DNA of 64,000 nucleotides from Craterostigma plantagineum (lineage: Eukaryota > Streptophyta > Magnoliopsida > Lamiales > Linderniaceae), in assembly GCA_027422505.1 (NCBI GenBank), contig JAPQWV010000740.1, forward strand, positions 52,501-116,500, written 5' to 3'. A model generated the notes under the pieces. The model searched no databases, was not told the origin of the DNA, and saw only the letters and a program-made list of their open reading frames with translations. Below, piece after piece: positions 22,639-33,765 of this stretch. The first letter of the stretch is position 1; each line of letters opens with the position of its first letter. The translations under genes and the position numbers were made by a program.

Positions 22639-24379
22639 TGTTGGTGAGAGTGAATTACAAAATTTTCTCACACGCCGTTACTAGATCGTGCTCGGTAACA
22701 AAGAACGTGCATATACGACACATAATAGAGTAGTGTATTACCCTCGTAGCGAAGATCCCTAGCTCCCGTTGTAGTAACCGTTCCACGCTTCCACGAGCCG
22801 CACCAAAGAGAGTCACGCCGACCCCGAGACGTATCACAAACCAATCTCTCCCAAGATAGCTTAGATAGGGATGGGTTGTTTTTAAGAGATATATTTTTCT
22901 CAAACTTTCCTCTAAGGATGGTATTTATTTTTCTCTCTCAAAGTGAAAAATACACATGAAAAATTAAGTTTTTCACTATGAGCTTAGATATTTTATAGGC
23001 CACGAAATTAGTTAAGAAAATACCATATTTTCTACTTTGAAAGTGATTTGTACCATATAAAATAATATGTCAAAAACATAATGGCCTACGCTTAAAAAAT
23101 ATTCACTAAGGGTTAATATTGCTTAAAATATTTTGGCACTAATTAGAAGATAGAAAACAACACCTTGGCATTTTGCATTCCACATGAATCATGGCCATAT
23201 ATTTTTATTTAGTTATTTTTTTATTTAAATTAATTTCGAAAATTAAAAAATAATTACCATTTTTACCCTTGTGTTTAAAAGTTGGGTCAATAAATAAATT
23301 AAGTCCAATATCTAATAAAGGCTTAATATTGTTTTTGGTAGAAAAATAAATTAATTGACCCAACATCTAATAAAGGCTTAGTATTATTTTTCAGCCCAAA
23401 GCCCACACTTAAATATTTTTTCAAATACTCACGTACCATTACTATGAACGACTCAAAGCCCGTTATATATCTCTTCCGACTCTCTTGGTTCGTCTCAACC
23501 CGGCAAGGGAGGAATCCAAGAATTCAGTAAGCGCCTAGCCAATCCCGCGGTACCGAATAGATCCCGTGTTGAGTACGATCTTCACCGTTTCACGAAACGA
23601 TTATAGATTATCGTAGTATATAGACCATTCACATATGTCTCGGTCGAGTGAGAGTCACGGTTTACGTCAACTCACTACCTCGACTCTATGACTGAGTCGT
23701 GACTGATGAAATTACTAAATACACTTCATGTCCGACACGAGTCAGTTTATTGCTTTGGCCAAAGGCTTCGTAATTTCCGTCCCCAAATATTCATATGACA
23801 TATATCTCATTACTAATGAGACTGTGAATCCCTCACGACTGTCTATGCCCGGTAGTCACCCTTCGTTGTCAAAGACCGCATGTCGCTGCTGATCCATGTT
23901 CTACCTCGAAAATACGGATCTAGCAAACTAATGACAAGTCAAGACTCTGAGTCAACTCCGTCAATGTTACGACCTCTCCACTTCCCAAGTGAATGGCTGG
24001 CACAACCATTTAGGAGTCGTCAACAAATAAGTCATAATCGACATTCAGTCACCCTACTGAATTCTAAGACTTATGGACTAATTTAATACACGAGAATAAT
24101 AGCTCACACACAGTGCCTGCTCTCTCATCCCATGAGAATCGGTACTAAACTCGTATATATGGGATTTATTTATTTACCGTCTTATCGGATGCCAAATGAG
24201 AACTAAAGGTAATAGATGATAAGCCTATAAAGGACTAATGTAAAATCACATAAAACAAATATTCCATAATTAAGTATTCAAATACAATATTCATATACAT
24301 GGTGAATAATACATCGGGTAAATACAAGTGCCCTATTCATTTCATCCTCGAATGGCATTCCAAGGGCACATCCCTAACA
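22639..24379 (-). repeat. 5' LTR of Copia-A (1741 bp)
   Basis: On the minus strand it runs TGTTAGGGATGTGCCC... to ...CTCTCACCAACA; the right end abuts copia RNase H coding sequence at 24380. No second copy is in the window, as expected if the 3' LTR is further left. Confidence 0.85.
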
Positions 24380-24950
24380 ATATTATGTACAATGTTTGTG
24401 TTTGTGCTAGATATCAGGATGAGCCAAAATCTCTCATTTAAATGCTTAAGAGAATACTGAGATATGTTAGTGGTTCGTGTAGCTAAGGTTATGATTCTCG
24501 AAAGATACTGACACGAATCTTATAGGATATAGCGATGCTGGTTGGGCAGGTGATGAAGATGACCAAAAGAGTACAAGTGGCGGTTGTTTCTTCTTTGGTA
24601 ATAATCTTGTGTCATGATCTAGTAAGAAACAAAATTGCGTGTCTCTTTCTACGGCTGAGTCTGAATATGTAGCTGCACGTAGTTGCTGTACTCAGCTTAT
24701 ATGGTTGAATTTCATGTTAAGTGATTGTGGATTAGAGAGTGAGTATGTGCTCATGTATTGTGATAATCAAAGTGCATTAATATTTCTAAGAACCCTATTC
24801 AACATTCGTGTACCAAGCATATAGATATTAGGCATCATTTTCTGAGAGATATGGTCGAAAAAGAGTTAGTTAGAATAGAGCATATAGATACTAAGCATCA
24901 ATTAGACGATATATTTAAGAAAGCACTGGATTTTGAAAGTTTACGGACCT
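24380..24950 (+). pseudogene. Copia-B RNase H, interrupted by Copia-A
   Basis: Frames resume directly after the Copia-A LTR with an IMYNVCVCARYQ-type motif and LKRILRYVSG, then LIGYSDAGWAGDEDDQKSTSG, KKQNCVSLSTAESEYVAARS and MYCDNQSALIF, the copia RNase H pattern with its acidic residues. Stops and frame changes are present (for example a TGA replacing the Trp of VSWSSK near 24615). The 5' part of the element lies left of the window. Confidence 0.85.
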
Positions 24951-26353
24951 GAAAAATCCATAGGTCTGTATCAGTGTGTCTGAATGTTGGTCCAACATTT
25001 GGATCAATATATGATATGTGGAACAGATCAATAAGGGCAATGCACTATAGTTCAGATCAATACCTAAAGTGAAAAGGGCACCATGAAAGGAAATTGAGTT
25101 TGAGACTGTCGAACAGAAAAAGTATGAAATTTCATAGTAAGAATGTTGAGTCTTATGTTGGGGCAACATATGTGACTGTCAGTTTGATCATGCTTATATT
25201 CTCTGTGTGTTTCGTTTATGTCTTTAGTTTAGGATTGCATGTGTCTAGTATCTATATCTCTCATAATGAATTAGTATCTCTCGAAGAACAGCCTGCTACG
25301 CTTGTCTCATGTGCTCATCAACGTTGTCTAATCAGTTAGTATCGCTCGCTCCTACTATGATTTTTGACTTGGTATGTTTCGCTGAATCATGCTCGCTCCT
25401 GGTAGTTCGTGTGTGACTTATTTAGCTCCACTTATATTGAACAGTTTAGGCTTATTCGGTTATCTCATGATAGAAGTTGTTCAATATTATTTTACTCAGG
25501 TCACCAACGGTTATGTTTTGGTTGTCACTTATTCCACGATGCATTTATACTGTATGACCGTTTTTACCGTTGGATTCTCTGGACTTCTATGGACTTGGCT
25601 CGACTACTTGATATCTTCCACTTTCACAAATCCTATTTTTATAATATCGGCAATCTCTGCAAATCGAGAAATTCATTCAGACCTTTATAGAGGTCAAGAT
25701 TTATACTGCTCTGCTTTGATATTTTAAATCTTGAATGTCTATTGCGAACTCACCCAATTTCGAGTCTGAGAATGTTGACCCAGCTGTTGGCTCCACATCG
25801 TCCTCATCATCTCAACGGGAGAAATTTCTTGAGGTTTACTTTTTCCAAATAAGGGGGAGAAGATAGTGCTAAGGGAACTTCGACAGGGGGAGCTGGAAAT
25901 GAAACAGAAAGAAGCTGAACAGGAGAATGTGTTTGAATTTCTGATCCTGATTAACTTTTGCATGCCTGATAAAATTTTATGTTTATCTGCATGCTAATTT
26001 GCTTCTCTTTTGCTTGCCTGATTAAGTTTTGTATATGTGCATGCTGATTTGCTTCCATGATATGTTTGCGTGTTTAGTTGTCTGCCGAATGTTTGGCTTT
26101 GCAGAATTTATATGGGACTTGGATGGCTTTGTACTAATTTCTAGTACTTTGTTATTTTCTACCATTTGATTTGTTTTTTGTTGAGTATATTTTTGCCTTC
26201 AGGGGGAGTTTTGGAACGTCAGATGAAAGGGGTGTCTTCCTTCCCAAAAGGGGGAGATGATGCAGGCGAGAAGCCAGGACGACTGAAGTTGCTGGTGGAC
26301 TAAGCCAACTGGAATGTGCACGGGTTTGGGAAGAAAGAGAAAAAAGGGGGAAT
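24951..26353 (+). other. Copia-B 3' region between RNase H and LTR, several polypurine-like tracts
   Basis: About 1.4 kb without a convincing gene. A hydrophobic frame at 25389-25727 has no family resemblance. A short Ser-rich frame from about 25738 (MSIANSPNFESENVDP) may be the start of a lost extra ORF. GGGGGAG tracts occur at 25853, 25886, 26202 and 26250 before the true polypurine tract. Confidence 0.45.
26328..26352 (+). other. Polypurine tract of Copia-B
   Basis: A 25-base all-purine run ending AAAAAAGGGGGAA, one base before the LTR TG at 26354. Confidence 0.8.
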
Positions 26354-26925
26354 TGTTAATGTCGAAGATGTGAAAAAGATTTTTCTTTCTTCCCCAAATA
26401 AAGTATGCACTTACCAACAATAGAAGATATGAAGATCATATCAATTGGGCATCTACCATAAATAGAAGATTGAGATCACCCAAGAACTTGAGAAGATTCG
26501 AACTCAAATATTTCCTATATTTGGAGAGATCTTCGAGGAGATATGTTAGGAGATTCTCAAGAGATTTTTTACCAATTCAAATGGGAGCCAAGGCCTATAA
26601 ATATAGGAGGATTTCGAGCTGCCATAGTGGGCTTGAGACGAGAAACTTTCAAGAGTGTTACGGAGTAACCTTGAGCGAAAAAACGAGCGAAACACACGAA
26701 TATTTTAGATTCATTTTAGGCATGAAATTCTATCTTCGATAGTTGTTCTTTTTTATATTTTAATAGTGGAATTTGCCATGAGGCTCGCAGGAAGTTGAAG
26801 AACATGCTGCATATATTTACATCTCGTGTGTGTCGTCTTTTACTACTAAGTTTTATTTTTTCGCTATGCTAAAACGTTCTGATAACGAGTGTTGGCTGCG
26901 TGTTGGATCAACATTTTAGTCAACA
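26354..26925 (+). repeat. 3' LTR of Copia-B (about 572 bp)
   Basis: Starts TGTTAATGTCG after the polypurine tract. It has a clear TATA box, TATAAATA at 26596-26603, and ends either ...TTAGTCAACA (26925) or ...GGATCAACA (26912). No second copy is available to fix the end. Confidence 0.65.
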
Positions 26926-27655
26926 TCTATGTGTCTGGTTTTAAACTTAGTTAGGTTGCATCCATATCGTATATGGACCACTTCAATATTCTTGTTGTTT
27001 TTTTACGAGTACTTTTCCTTCTTTTAAATTTTTAATTATTATTATTTCTATTCTCTATTTTCTTTTTTTATTTATTTTATTTTAGTTAGAATTTTTTTCT
27101 CTTTGTTTTCATTTAACTTTTTAGTTATCACCTCCTTTTATATTTTATTTGATTAAAAATTTTATTTTAAATTCAATTTTTTATTCTCTTTATTGTTTTT
27201 ATTTTAGTCTATTTGTATTTTATTTCATGGAGGAGAGTTTTTTTTCCCCTTTTTCATTTTATTGTATGATTTTTAAGTATGATCAATCACATGTCGCCAC
27301 ATAATTTTTACCATCTAACTAATAGTTTATCTAGCGAAAGGACTAAATTGATTAAGAATTGACAAAACCGAAACTATATAGGTACTAGCTAAACATGGAA
27401 TACTAAGTTGGTCAATTGGTATATATCAGAAATTATTCTGGGTTTTCTACCCCTGTATTTGTTAAATCATTAGTTCGGCCGACGCCCACACATAATAAAC
27501 ATCCCACGTTAATTTTGTTTTGAAAGTGAAATATAATGAACGCTCATAATTCGTTTTGAGTTGGTGATGTAAAACAAATATTAAATACTTTTCTTCTTCT
27601 TTTTCACTAGACAAAACTCTTAAATCAAGTATATCGTTGTACAACGTATATATGG
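26926..27655. other. AT-rich intergenic DNA
   Basis: 26990-27240 is a T-rich tract of TTTTATT variants. No gene, RNA or clear element seen. Confidence 0.5.
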
Positions 27656-27659
27656 ATAT

Positions 27660-28090
27660 TAAATTACGGGGTATTTGCACATAATACCATTTTGAAAAAT
27701 ATTGTAATTTAGTATCATGTCGGATTTTTATGTAGGTACCTAGTAGAATAAATTTTTTGCAGATATGTACCCGATTCGCTGCAGGTACGTCATACAACAC
27801 ATTTAGGTACCATATATCAACGTATTGTGGTACGTCATACGTTGAGAAAATTGTACGCCGTATTAGCACATTAGGTATGCCATCTTTAACACAAAAGGTA
27901 TGCCGTACAAATACATTTAGGTACCATATATCAACGTGTTATGGTACGTCATACACACACAGGAAGGTACGGCGTGACTGAAGAAACTGGTAAACATTAA
28001 ATTCGGGTACCTCTCTGTAAAATTTCTGACATGAGTATCTATCTGTAAAAAATTTAGTCAAGTACGTACTTAAAGACCTCACTTAAATTA
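27660..28090. repeat. Degenerate foldback repeat rich in GGTACC
   Basis: TAAATTTTTTGCAGATATGT (about 27750) is inverted relative to the segment at 28000-28060 (TAAATTTTTTACAGATAGAT on the minus strand). Between them, TTAGGTACCATATATCAACG appears twice with flanking GTACGTCATAC. This looks like an old MITE or foldback element; no target duplication was recognised. Confidence 0.35.
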
Positions 28091-28191
28091 CATTCCTTTT
28101 CTGTTTTTCAATTTTATTATTAATATTACATAAACAAAAGAATTAGCTTGCGGATCGGTCAGATGACACTGATCAATTTGCGATGCAAACG

Positions 28192-28400
28192 TTGACATCA
28201 AAGTGCTTCTAAGGTCAACAAATTAACGTACGAGTGATGTCATGTGTCTTTACCGCGTTGGCGTCATCAGTGGGACCCAATGTTGACGAGCACCGTCATA
28301 ATTTTTTTATTCAGTGACGAGTCTTAATCAAGACAAATGATGATCGAGAAAATGACAAAAGAAAAAACAAAAATCATCCATTGAATAGTTTTCTATGACG
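28192..28400 (+). promoter_or_regulatory. Cluster of W-box and TGACG (TGA-factor) motifs upstream of the dioxygenase
   Basis: TTGAC cores at 28192-28196, 28214-28218 (inverted) and 28283-28287. TGACG or its inverse at 28262-28266, 28284-28288, 28294-28298, 28315-28319 and 28396-28400. W-boxes bind WRKY factors and TGACG binds bZIP TGA factors, both linked to salicylic-acid responses. They lie 430-640 bases upstream of the TATA box of a DMR6-like gene, a family known to be pathogen- and SA-induced. Confidence 0.4.
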
Positions 28401-28828
28401 TGTGCTGTCCATATACCTATAACATTTCAAACCAAAATCAGTTAAACACATGACACATATATCTATCATCTTCGCGTAATTCACGAGCTCAATCATCCAT
28501 GAAACTGCGTTACAAAAGAATTGATTCATTCTCGAGGATTATTTAAAAATTTCACTTTCTTTTCGATATTGCATCTTTTCTCAACGGAAATAGCATTGTT
28601 CATCATGCAGCTAATTCGCTCGGTGTAGACTGGGAGAATAATTTCCAAAATTCCAACTATACAAACAACACATTTAATGTCTTCAGATTTTGTACATTTT
28701 AGATTTTGTACCACATTTTTCCCAAAAGGGGTTTGTCGTAATTTCCGTGATAGTCAAATCATAATTTTATCTCCAAAATAATATTCAACATTTACTGCTG
28801 CACCACATTGAATGCAGTTCCTTTTCAA

Positions 28829-28835
28829 TATAAAG
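28829..28835 (+). promoter_or_regulatory. TATA box of the DMR6-like gene
   Basis: TATAAAG at 28829-28835, followed by a CT-rich start region (CTCTCCTCTGTCTCC). The leader may contain an intron: CTACTCAG/GTAACAAC (donor about 28886) to TATTTCCAG (acceptor about 29017). Confidence 0.55.
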
Positions 28836-29404
28836 TGTACATACTCTCCTCTGTCTCCAGCAAACCAAGGATTGCTCTACTCAGGTAACAACACACTCTC
28901 CATATCTTCCCATCTCTTACACGCGTTCACTGTGTGTTTGTGTGTGCGCTCTTTTTAGTTGAATCGTCTTTCCTTACCTTTTCGTACATATTATTGTATG
29001 GTTGTTCTATTTCCAGGGTCTACTACATAACCAGCAAAACTTGTCTTTTTCTTCAGTTGTTTCAGTTGAGCCCTTTGCCCTGATTCCTTATACGAAGAAT
29101 GCGTATTCTTTGTTATATTTTAAAGGCACAGATACATAAATACAGTTACTTATTTTATTTCATTGCAAAAACTCAACACCTGAAATGAAATACTTTCAGA
29201 TTAAAACGACGACTTTTCGTAGATGTACTTTTTCGCTCCCTCAGTTTTCGCAGTAGGCCCGAGACACGCCTCACTTTTTCTCTCATGACTTTTCAGTGCT
29301 TAGTTCGCCGAGAAATGCGGGAAGGAATTCCAGGGGCATTTATGGTATTTCCTTCTGCTTAGAAAAAGAAGAAAGACTTTGATCCTCTTCCTCCATTTCC
29401 CATC

Positions 29405-31252
29405 ATGGAAGCCAACATCATAAGTGGGGTCAAATTCTCGAGCCTCCCTTCAAACTACGTCCGGCCCGAGCACGAAAGGCCGAACCTAACCCACGTCTCG
29501 GAGTGTAATAACATCCCCGTGATCGACATGTCGTGCCGAGACCGCAAACTCCTCGCCGAACGAATAGGCGAAGCGTGTCGGGATTTCGGCTTCTTTCAGG
29601 TGATCAACCACGGCGTCCCCAAGGAGTCGGTGGACGCAATGGTGGGCGTGGCCCACGACTTCTTTAGCTTGCCCGTCGAGGAAAAGATGAAGCTCTATTC
29701 CGACGACCCATCGAAGACTATGAGGCTCTCGACGAGCTTCAACGTTAGGAAGGAGACGGTTCACAACTGGAGGGACTATCTCAGGCTCCACTGCTACCCC
29801 CTCGACAAGTACATGCCCGAGTGGCCCGACGTTCCCGTTTTCTTTCAAGTGAGTTTTGTACGAGGCCGTATTCGACGTTTCGATCTGCAGTGTATTGTTC
29901 AGATTTCTGTTCTGTCCCCTCATCGGATAATTCAGCTCGCTCAGGCTAAATTAATACTCGCCAGTTTGGTCTTTAGATTGAATCCCTAAGTTTTTAATAT
30001 GGTATCGGAGCTGGTTCGATCTCGCATTATAGCGCGTGCGTCACTGACAGTCTCCCGATTTATGTGTCCATGTGTCAGTCACCACACGTGAGGCGATGTG
30101 TTGAGATCTTTATCCTACCCCACACTGGATAATTCAACCTCATTAATCAATTTCCTATCCAATTAATTAGAGACTACTTTCCCTATCGTCAATTGATTTT
30201 AGATTGAAGCCTTCAATTTCTGATAATTATTATTTCAAGCTGATATTTCTGTCGTGTTAGGGATATCGTGAGCAACTACTGCAACGAAGTCCGAGGGCTC
30301 GGCATAAGGCTCCAAGAGGTGATATCGGAGAGCCTCGGGCTGGACAAGCACACCCTTACGAGCATACTAGGAGAGCAAGGACAACACATGGCCGTGAACT
30401 ACTACCCGGCTTGCCCCGAGCCGAGCTCACTTACGGGCTTCCCGCCCATACGGACCCCAATGCCCTCACGATTCTCTTCAGGACTTGCAGGTCTCGGCCT
30501 TCAGGTTCTCATAAATGGGCAATGGCTCGCGGTGAAGCCTCACCCCGACGCCTTCGTCATAAACCTAGGAGATCAAATTCAGGTAAGAAAACAGAATAAC
30601 TCGATGTCACTTGGATTGCGTTTGGTATGCAGATTTGGTTAGCAAAAAGAAATGGAAATGTGCGATTGTAAAACGATTGAGTGCGAAAATATCATTGCTC
30701 GATGCAGTGGCGGAGCTATGTGAGGTCCAGTGGGTTCAGTGACCCACTGGATTTGTTTTTCTAAGTATATATTATATGAAAATTTTATATATTAGAATTC
30801 AATGCATAAAATTTAGTATGCGGAACCACTGAAGTATAAAAATATATATATATTGATAGTAAATGGACCCCTAATAGATGTTGCTAGCTCCGCCACCGGT
30901 TCGATGCCCTTAGTTCTCCGCCATCCTTCCCACACACGGATTCTGCATACCTGACGCAGTCTTAACGAATGATTACTTCTTAACTATGATGTTTTACGAT
31001 GAATGCCCAGGCGCTCAGTAATGGGAAGTACAGGAGTGTTTGGCATCGAGCCGTTGTAAATGCGGACAAGGCGAGATTGTCGGTGGCTTCATTCCTATGC
31101 CCTTGCGATGGTTCGATGATTAGCGCACCGAAGGAGCTGACGAGCGGCGGAGAACAAGCCATTTATCGGACTTTACTTATGCGGAGTATTACAAGAAATT
31201 TTGGAGCAGGAATCTGGACCAAGAACACTGCTTGGAGCTGTTCAAGAACTGA
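29405..31252 (+). CDS. DMR6-like: DMR6-like 2-oxoglutarate/Fe(II)-dependent dioxygenase (salicylate hydroxylase family)
   Basis: The only recognisable host gene. Exon 1 29405-29848 (MEANIISGVKFSSLPSNYVR; DIOX_N domain with FGFFQVINHGV and MKLYSDDPSKTMRLSTSFN), exon 2 30261-30582, exon 3 31012-31252 ending TGA. Introns are GT-AG with junctions as in this family. Exon 2 has QGQHMAVNYYPACPEP, the iron-binding HxD in AHTDPNALTIL and LINGQW; exon 3 has VWHRAV (second His) and ARLSVASFLCP (the 2-oxoglutarate Arg-x-Ser). Members (DMR6/S5H, DLO/S3H) hydroxylate salicylic acid and dampen immunity. As printed, five single-base indels break it: near 29835, 30423, 30475, 30497 and 31170. The HxD segment lies between two of them and is out of frame. 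Either assembly errors or a pseudogene. Confidence 0.88.
30705..30898. mobile_element. Tip100-like hAT MITE in intron 2
   Basis: 194 bp with ends CAGTGGCGGAGCTA and TAGCTCCGCCACCG in inverted orientation, flanked by 8-bp duplications GCTCGATG (30697-30704) and GTTCGATG (30899-30906), one mismatch. The end sequence resembles the Tip100 group of hAT elements. No coding capacity. Confidence 0.8.
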
Positions 31253-31853
31253 TCACATCTGCGATATATTTTGTTTATGAATTTTTGTCTGGCATTTATT
31301 GGGTTGGCATATCTATTTATTTTACCCTCTGTTTTCCTTCAATCTGTGTGTTTTTTTCTTGTTCAGCGCTGCGTTAATCTCCATGTATAATAGTTTCGAA
31401 GTAGCAATATGAAATGAGTTCAACAAAAATTGATACAACAATCAGATCACCAAAGTAAAGGGTGTATGTACGCTCCAAGCAAACAGCTGTTTGGGATAAT
31501 TTACACTTTTATTTTTAAGACCCTTTGATTCCATATAATAACAGATAATGTTAAAGACAGTTCGTTAAAAATATAGCGCTCAAGAAGCTATGGAGGTCAT
31601 CGCTTGTAAAAGCACATCATCGAGAAAGACTGACAAACGAGAAGACCCATTTTCGCTGCTGAAGAAAAAAAAAGTTCTGGTCTATCGAAATGAAATTATT
31701 AGTTGCAAAAATTTTCCTGGTCAACATATGTACACGGCTAAACAACTATGTACACGGCACATTGACCACTAAACAACTACGTACAAGTCAGCCTTGCACA
31801 TTGTTAATAAGACCAGACATGGAGAAAGGAAATCAATTAGAACATAAACTTTG
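31253..31853 (+). other. 3' flank of the dioxygenase gene
   Basis: Probable 3' UTR followed by intergenic DNA; a short direct repeat of TGTACACGGC lies near 31730-31760. No gene seen. Confidence 0.5.
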
Positions 31854-31862
31854 GTAAGCATA

Positions 31863-33436
31863 GGGAAAAAAACCAAAATAGTCATCGTTGTTTACCCCGT
31901 GAACCAATTAAGTCCTCGATGTTTTTGTGGACCAATTTAGTCACCGATTTTGTTTATTTTGAACCAATTTAGTCCCTCCGTTAGTTTGACCGTTAATCTT
32001 GATGGAATCATAAATTATCTACTACCTCCGTCCCTACTTCCCAAAATTAGTGGGCACGTAGATTAAGAAACCACATTATTTTAATATTATAGTACACTTT
32101 TAGGAATGGATAGAGAAAACTAATTAGTGGACACGCAAATTAAGAAGCCTTTTTTAAAAATAAATGGTGTAATTAGTTTAATTACTGGAATAATTTTTTA
32201 CCAAAAGTAGAAATGAGAAGAATTATGTGGGACGCCCAAAATAGAAATATGGGAAGAAATAGGTGGGACGGAGGAAGTATTTAAAAATGGAAAAAATTCT
32301 AAAACTACCCATAAACTAAAATAAAATAAACATAAGAGAAAATAAAATAAAAAAATAATAAACTAATAATCAATATAAAAACAATGAGAGAATAAAAGTT
32401 TCTAAAAAACTAAAAAATATTAAATTCAACAAAAATAAAAATTTAAAGTAAAAATATATAGAAAAATAAAACTTATATTAGAAATAAATAAATGATAAAT
32501 TATGAATAAAGAGAGAGTTAAAAAATAAAATAAATAATTAAGATAAAAATTAAAAATAAAAGATAAAAGATACAAACGCCACTGGAAGTTACGAGAAAAT
32601 AAAGTAAAACAAAATTGAGAATAATTTATTAAAAAGTAAAGAAAGTAAAAAGTAAAATAAAGATAAAAACGCCACTGAAGTTACGAAAATGGACCCCGTC
32701 AATTCCAAGTTAACAAGGATCATATTGTCCGAGATCGAATTTTTTTAAATAGTTTTTCATTAAAATATATAAGTTAGATAATTTCAAAGAGTTCTATGGA
32801 AGTACCTAATTTCAAAAGTATTAGACATTCTTTTAAATTATATATTTATATATACAAGTATTTTTTTAACAAAAGATATTGCTGAGAACTGGGAGGATTG
32901 CATTCCCGTTAACTGGCATGGACTGGAACGAAAACTCTCGTAAACTTCCGTTAGCATTTTTTATCTTTATGTTCCTCTTTATTTACTGTAGTTTTAGTAA
33001 ACAAAACATATATATTATTATTATTCATAACATCTTTTATCTATTTCTATTTCTTTTTTATGTAATTGTTTTATTCTTCATAGTTTTTTATTTAATTTAG
33101 TTTATTATCTTTTAAAATATTTTTTATTCTCTCTCTCTTTTTTTTTAATTAGTATTTTTAAATTAAAATTTTATTCTCTCTTTATTTTTTATTTTGTGTA
33201 TTAGTTTTTTTCTTTTTTTTATTTAAATTTTTTCTGTTCTTTAATAGTAATTATGATTTCCTAAAGTCTGGCCATCAGATGCTGAACAGGCATATTTCGT
33301 CAAATAAACGGTAAAACTAACGGAGAGGCTAAATTGGTTCAAAATTAACATCAGGGACTAAATTGGTCATCGCGAAACATCTGTGACTAAATTGGTTCAT
33401 GTGGTAAACAACATGGACTATTTTTGGTTTTGTCCC
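31863..33436. mobile_element. Non-autonomous MULE (Mutator-like) with about 135-bp terminal inverted repeats
   Basis: The left end GGGAAAAAAACCAAAATAGT and the inverted right end GGGACAAAACCAAAAATAGT start terminal repeats of about 135 bp that share several ACCAATTTAGTC blocks. A perfect 9-bp target duplication GTAAGCATA flanks it (31854-31862, 33437-33445), as expected of Mutator-like elements. The 1.57-kb AT-rich interior has no transposase and holds a Stowaway MITE and two copies of an AAACGCCACTGAAGTTACG-like segment (about 32575, 32667). Confidence 0.9.
32022..32277. mobile_element. Stowaway-like MITE nested in the MULE
   Basis: 256 bp with ends CTACCTCCGTCCC and GGGACGGAGGAAG, close to the canonical Stowaway CTCCCTCCGTCCC, flanked by TA at 32020-32021 and 32278-32279, the Tc1/mariner target duplication. 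Confidence 0.85.
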
Positions 33437-33445
33437 GTAAGCATA

Positions 33446-33751
33446 TTGAAAGTTTGATCTTCGGTTCTAATGTGCATAGTCTTTCTGAATCACTTCCTTT
33501 TGAATCTACTTACTAGAGAATCGATCTCGATGTGTTGCATGCGCTCATGAGAAAATGGATTAATAGCACAAGTTACGGTCGTTTTTACTAAACACTTGAG
33601 TTGCATCTGATAAGTTCAGGCCTTTACTGCTTTGGTATCAACCTTTTCACATGTCACAAAAGACATAACCATATATTTCGCTTCACACGATGATCGCGCT
33701 ACTGCTCTTGCTTCTTCAATTTCCAAGATATTAATGTTTCACCAAAATTCA
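33446..33751 (-). pseudogene. Copia-C RNase H C-terminal fragment
   Basis: The minus strand reads ISWK.KKQ, AVARSSCEAKYMVMSF and, further on, HERMQHIEIDSLV, the copia RNase H end (HERTKHIEID type). Stops and frame shifts are frequent. It is cut by the CACTA element at 33751 (duplication TCA) and continues at 38819; the MULE cuts it at the other side. Confidence 0.7.
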
Positions 33752-33765
33752 CACTTGCAGGAATA

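Larger units (their letters stand above)
4081..24379 (-). mobile_element. Copia-A, minus-strand Ty1/copia host of three later insertions
   Basis: Read on the minus strand: 5' LTR 22639-24379, primer site 22626-22637, leader, gag (20900-20432 then 16185-15870), protease region, GAG-pre-integrase and integrase (15395-15093), continuing at 4108-4081. The gaps are the hAT element and the Sire-like element. Element 1 then interrupts integrase, so RT, RNase H and the 3' LTR lie left of the window. Removing the Sire-like element and one CCTTG restores a continuous integrase-like frame with only point lesions. Copia-A itself lies in the RNase H of Copia-B. Confidence 0.85.

Noticed and set aside
22304..22684. 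126-residue + strand frame upstream of the Copia-A LTR
   Set aside because: It crosses the primer binding site and LTR edge of a minus-strand element, so it cannot be a gene of either.
25389..25727. Hydrophobic 112-residue frame that might be a membrane protein
   Set aside because: T-rich DNA gives hydrophobic codons by chance; no signal peptide, homology or start context.
27240..28090. Possible tRNA or small RNA gene
   Set aside because: No cloverleaf, A-box/B-box or poly-T terminator arrangement could be recognised.
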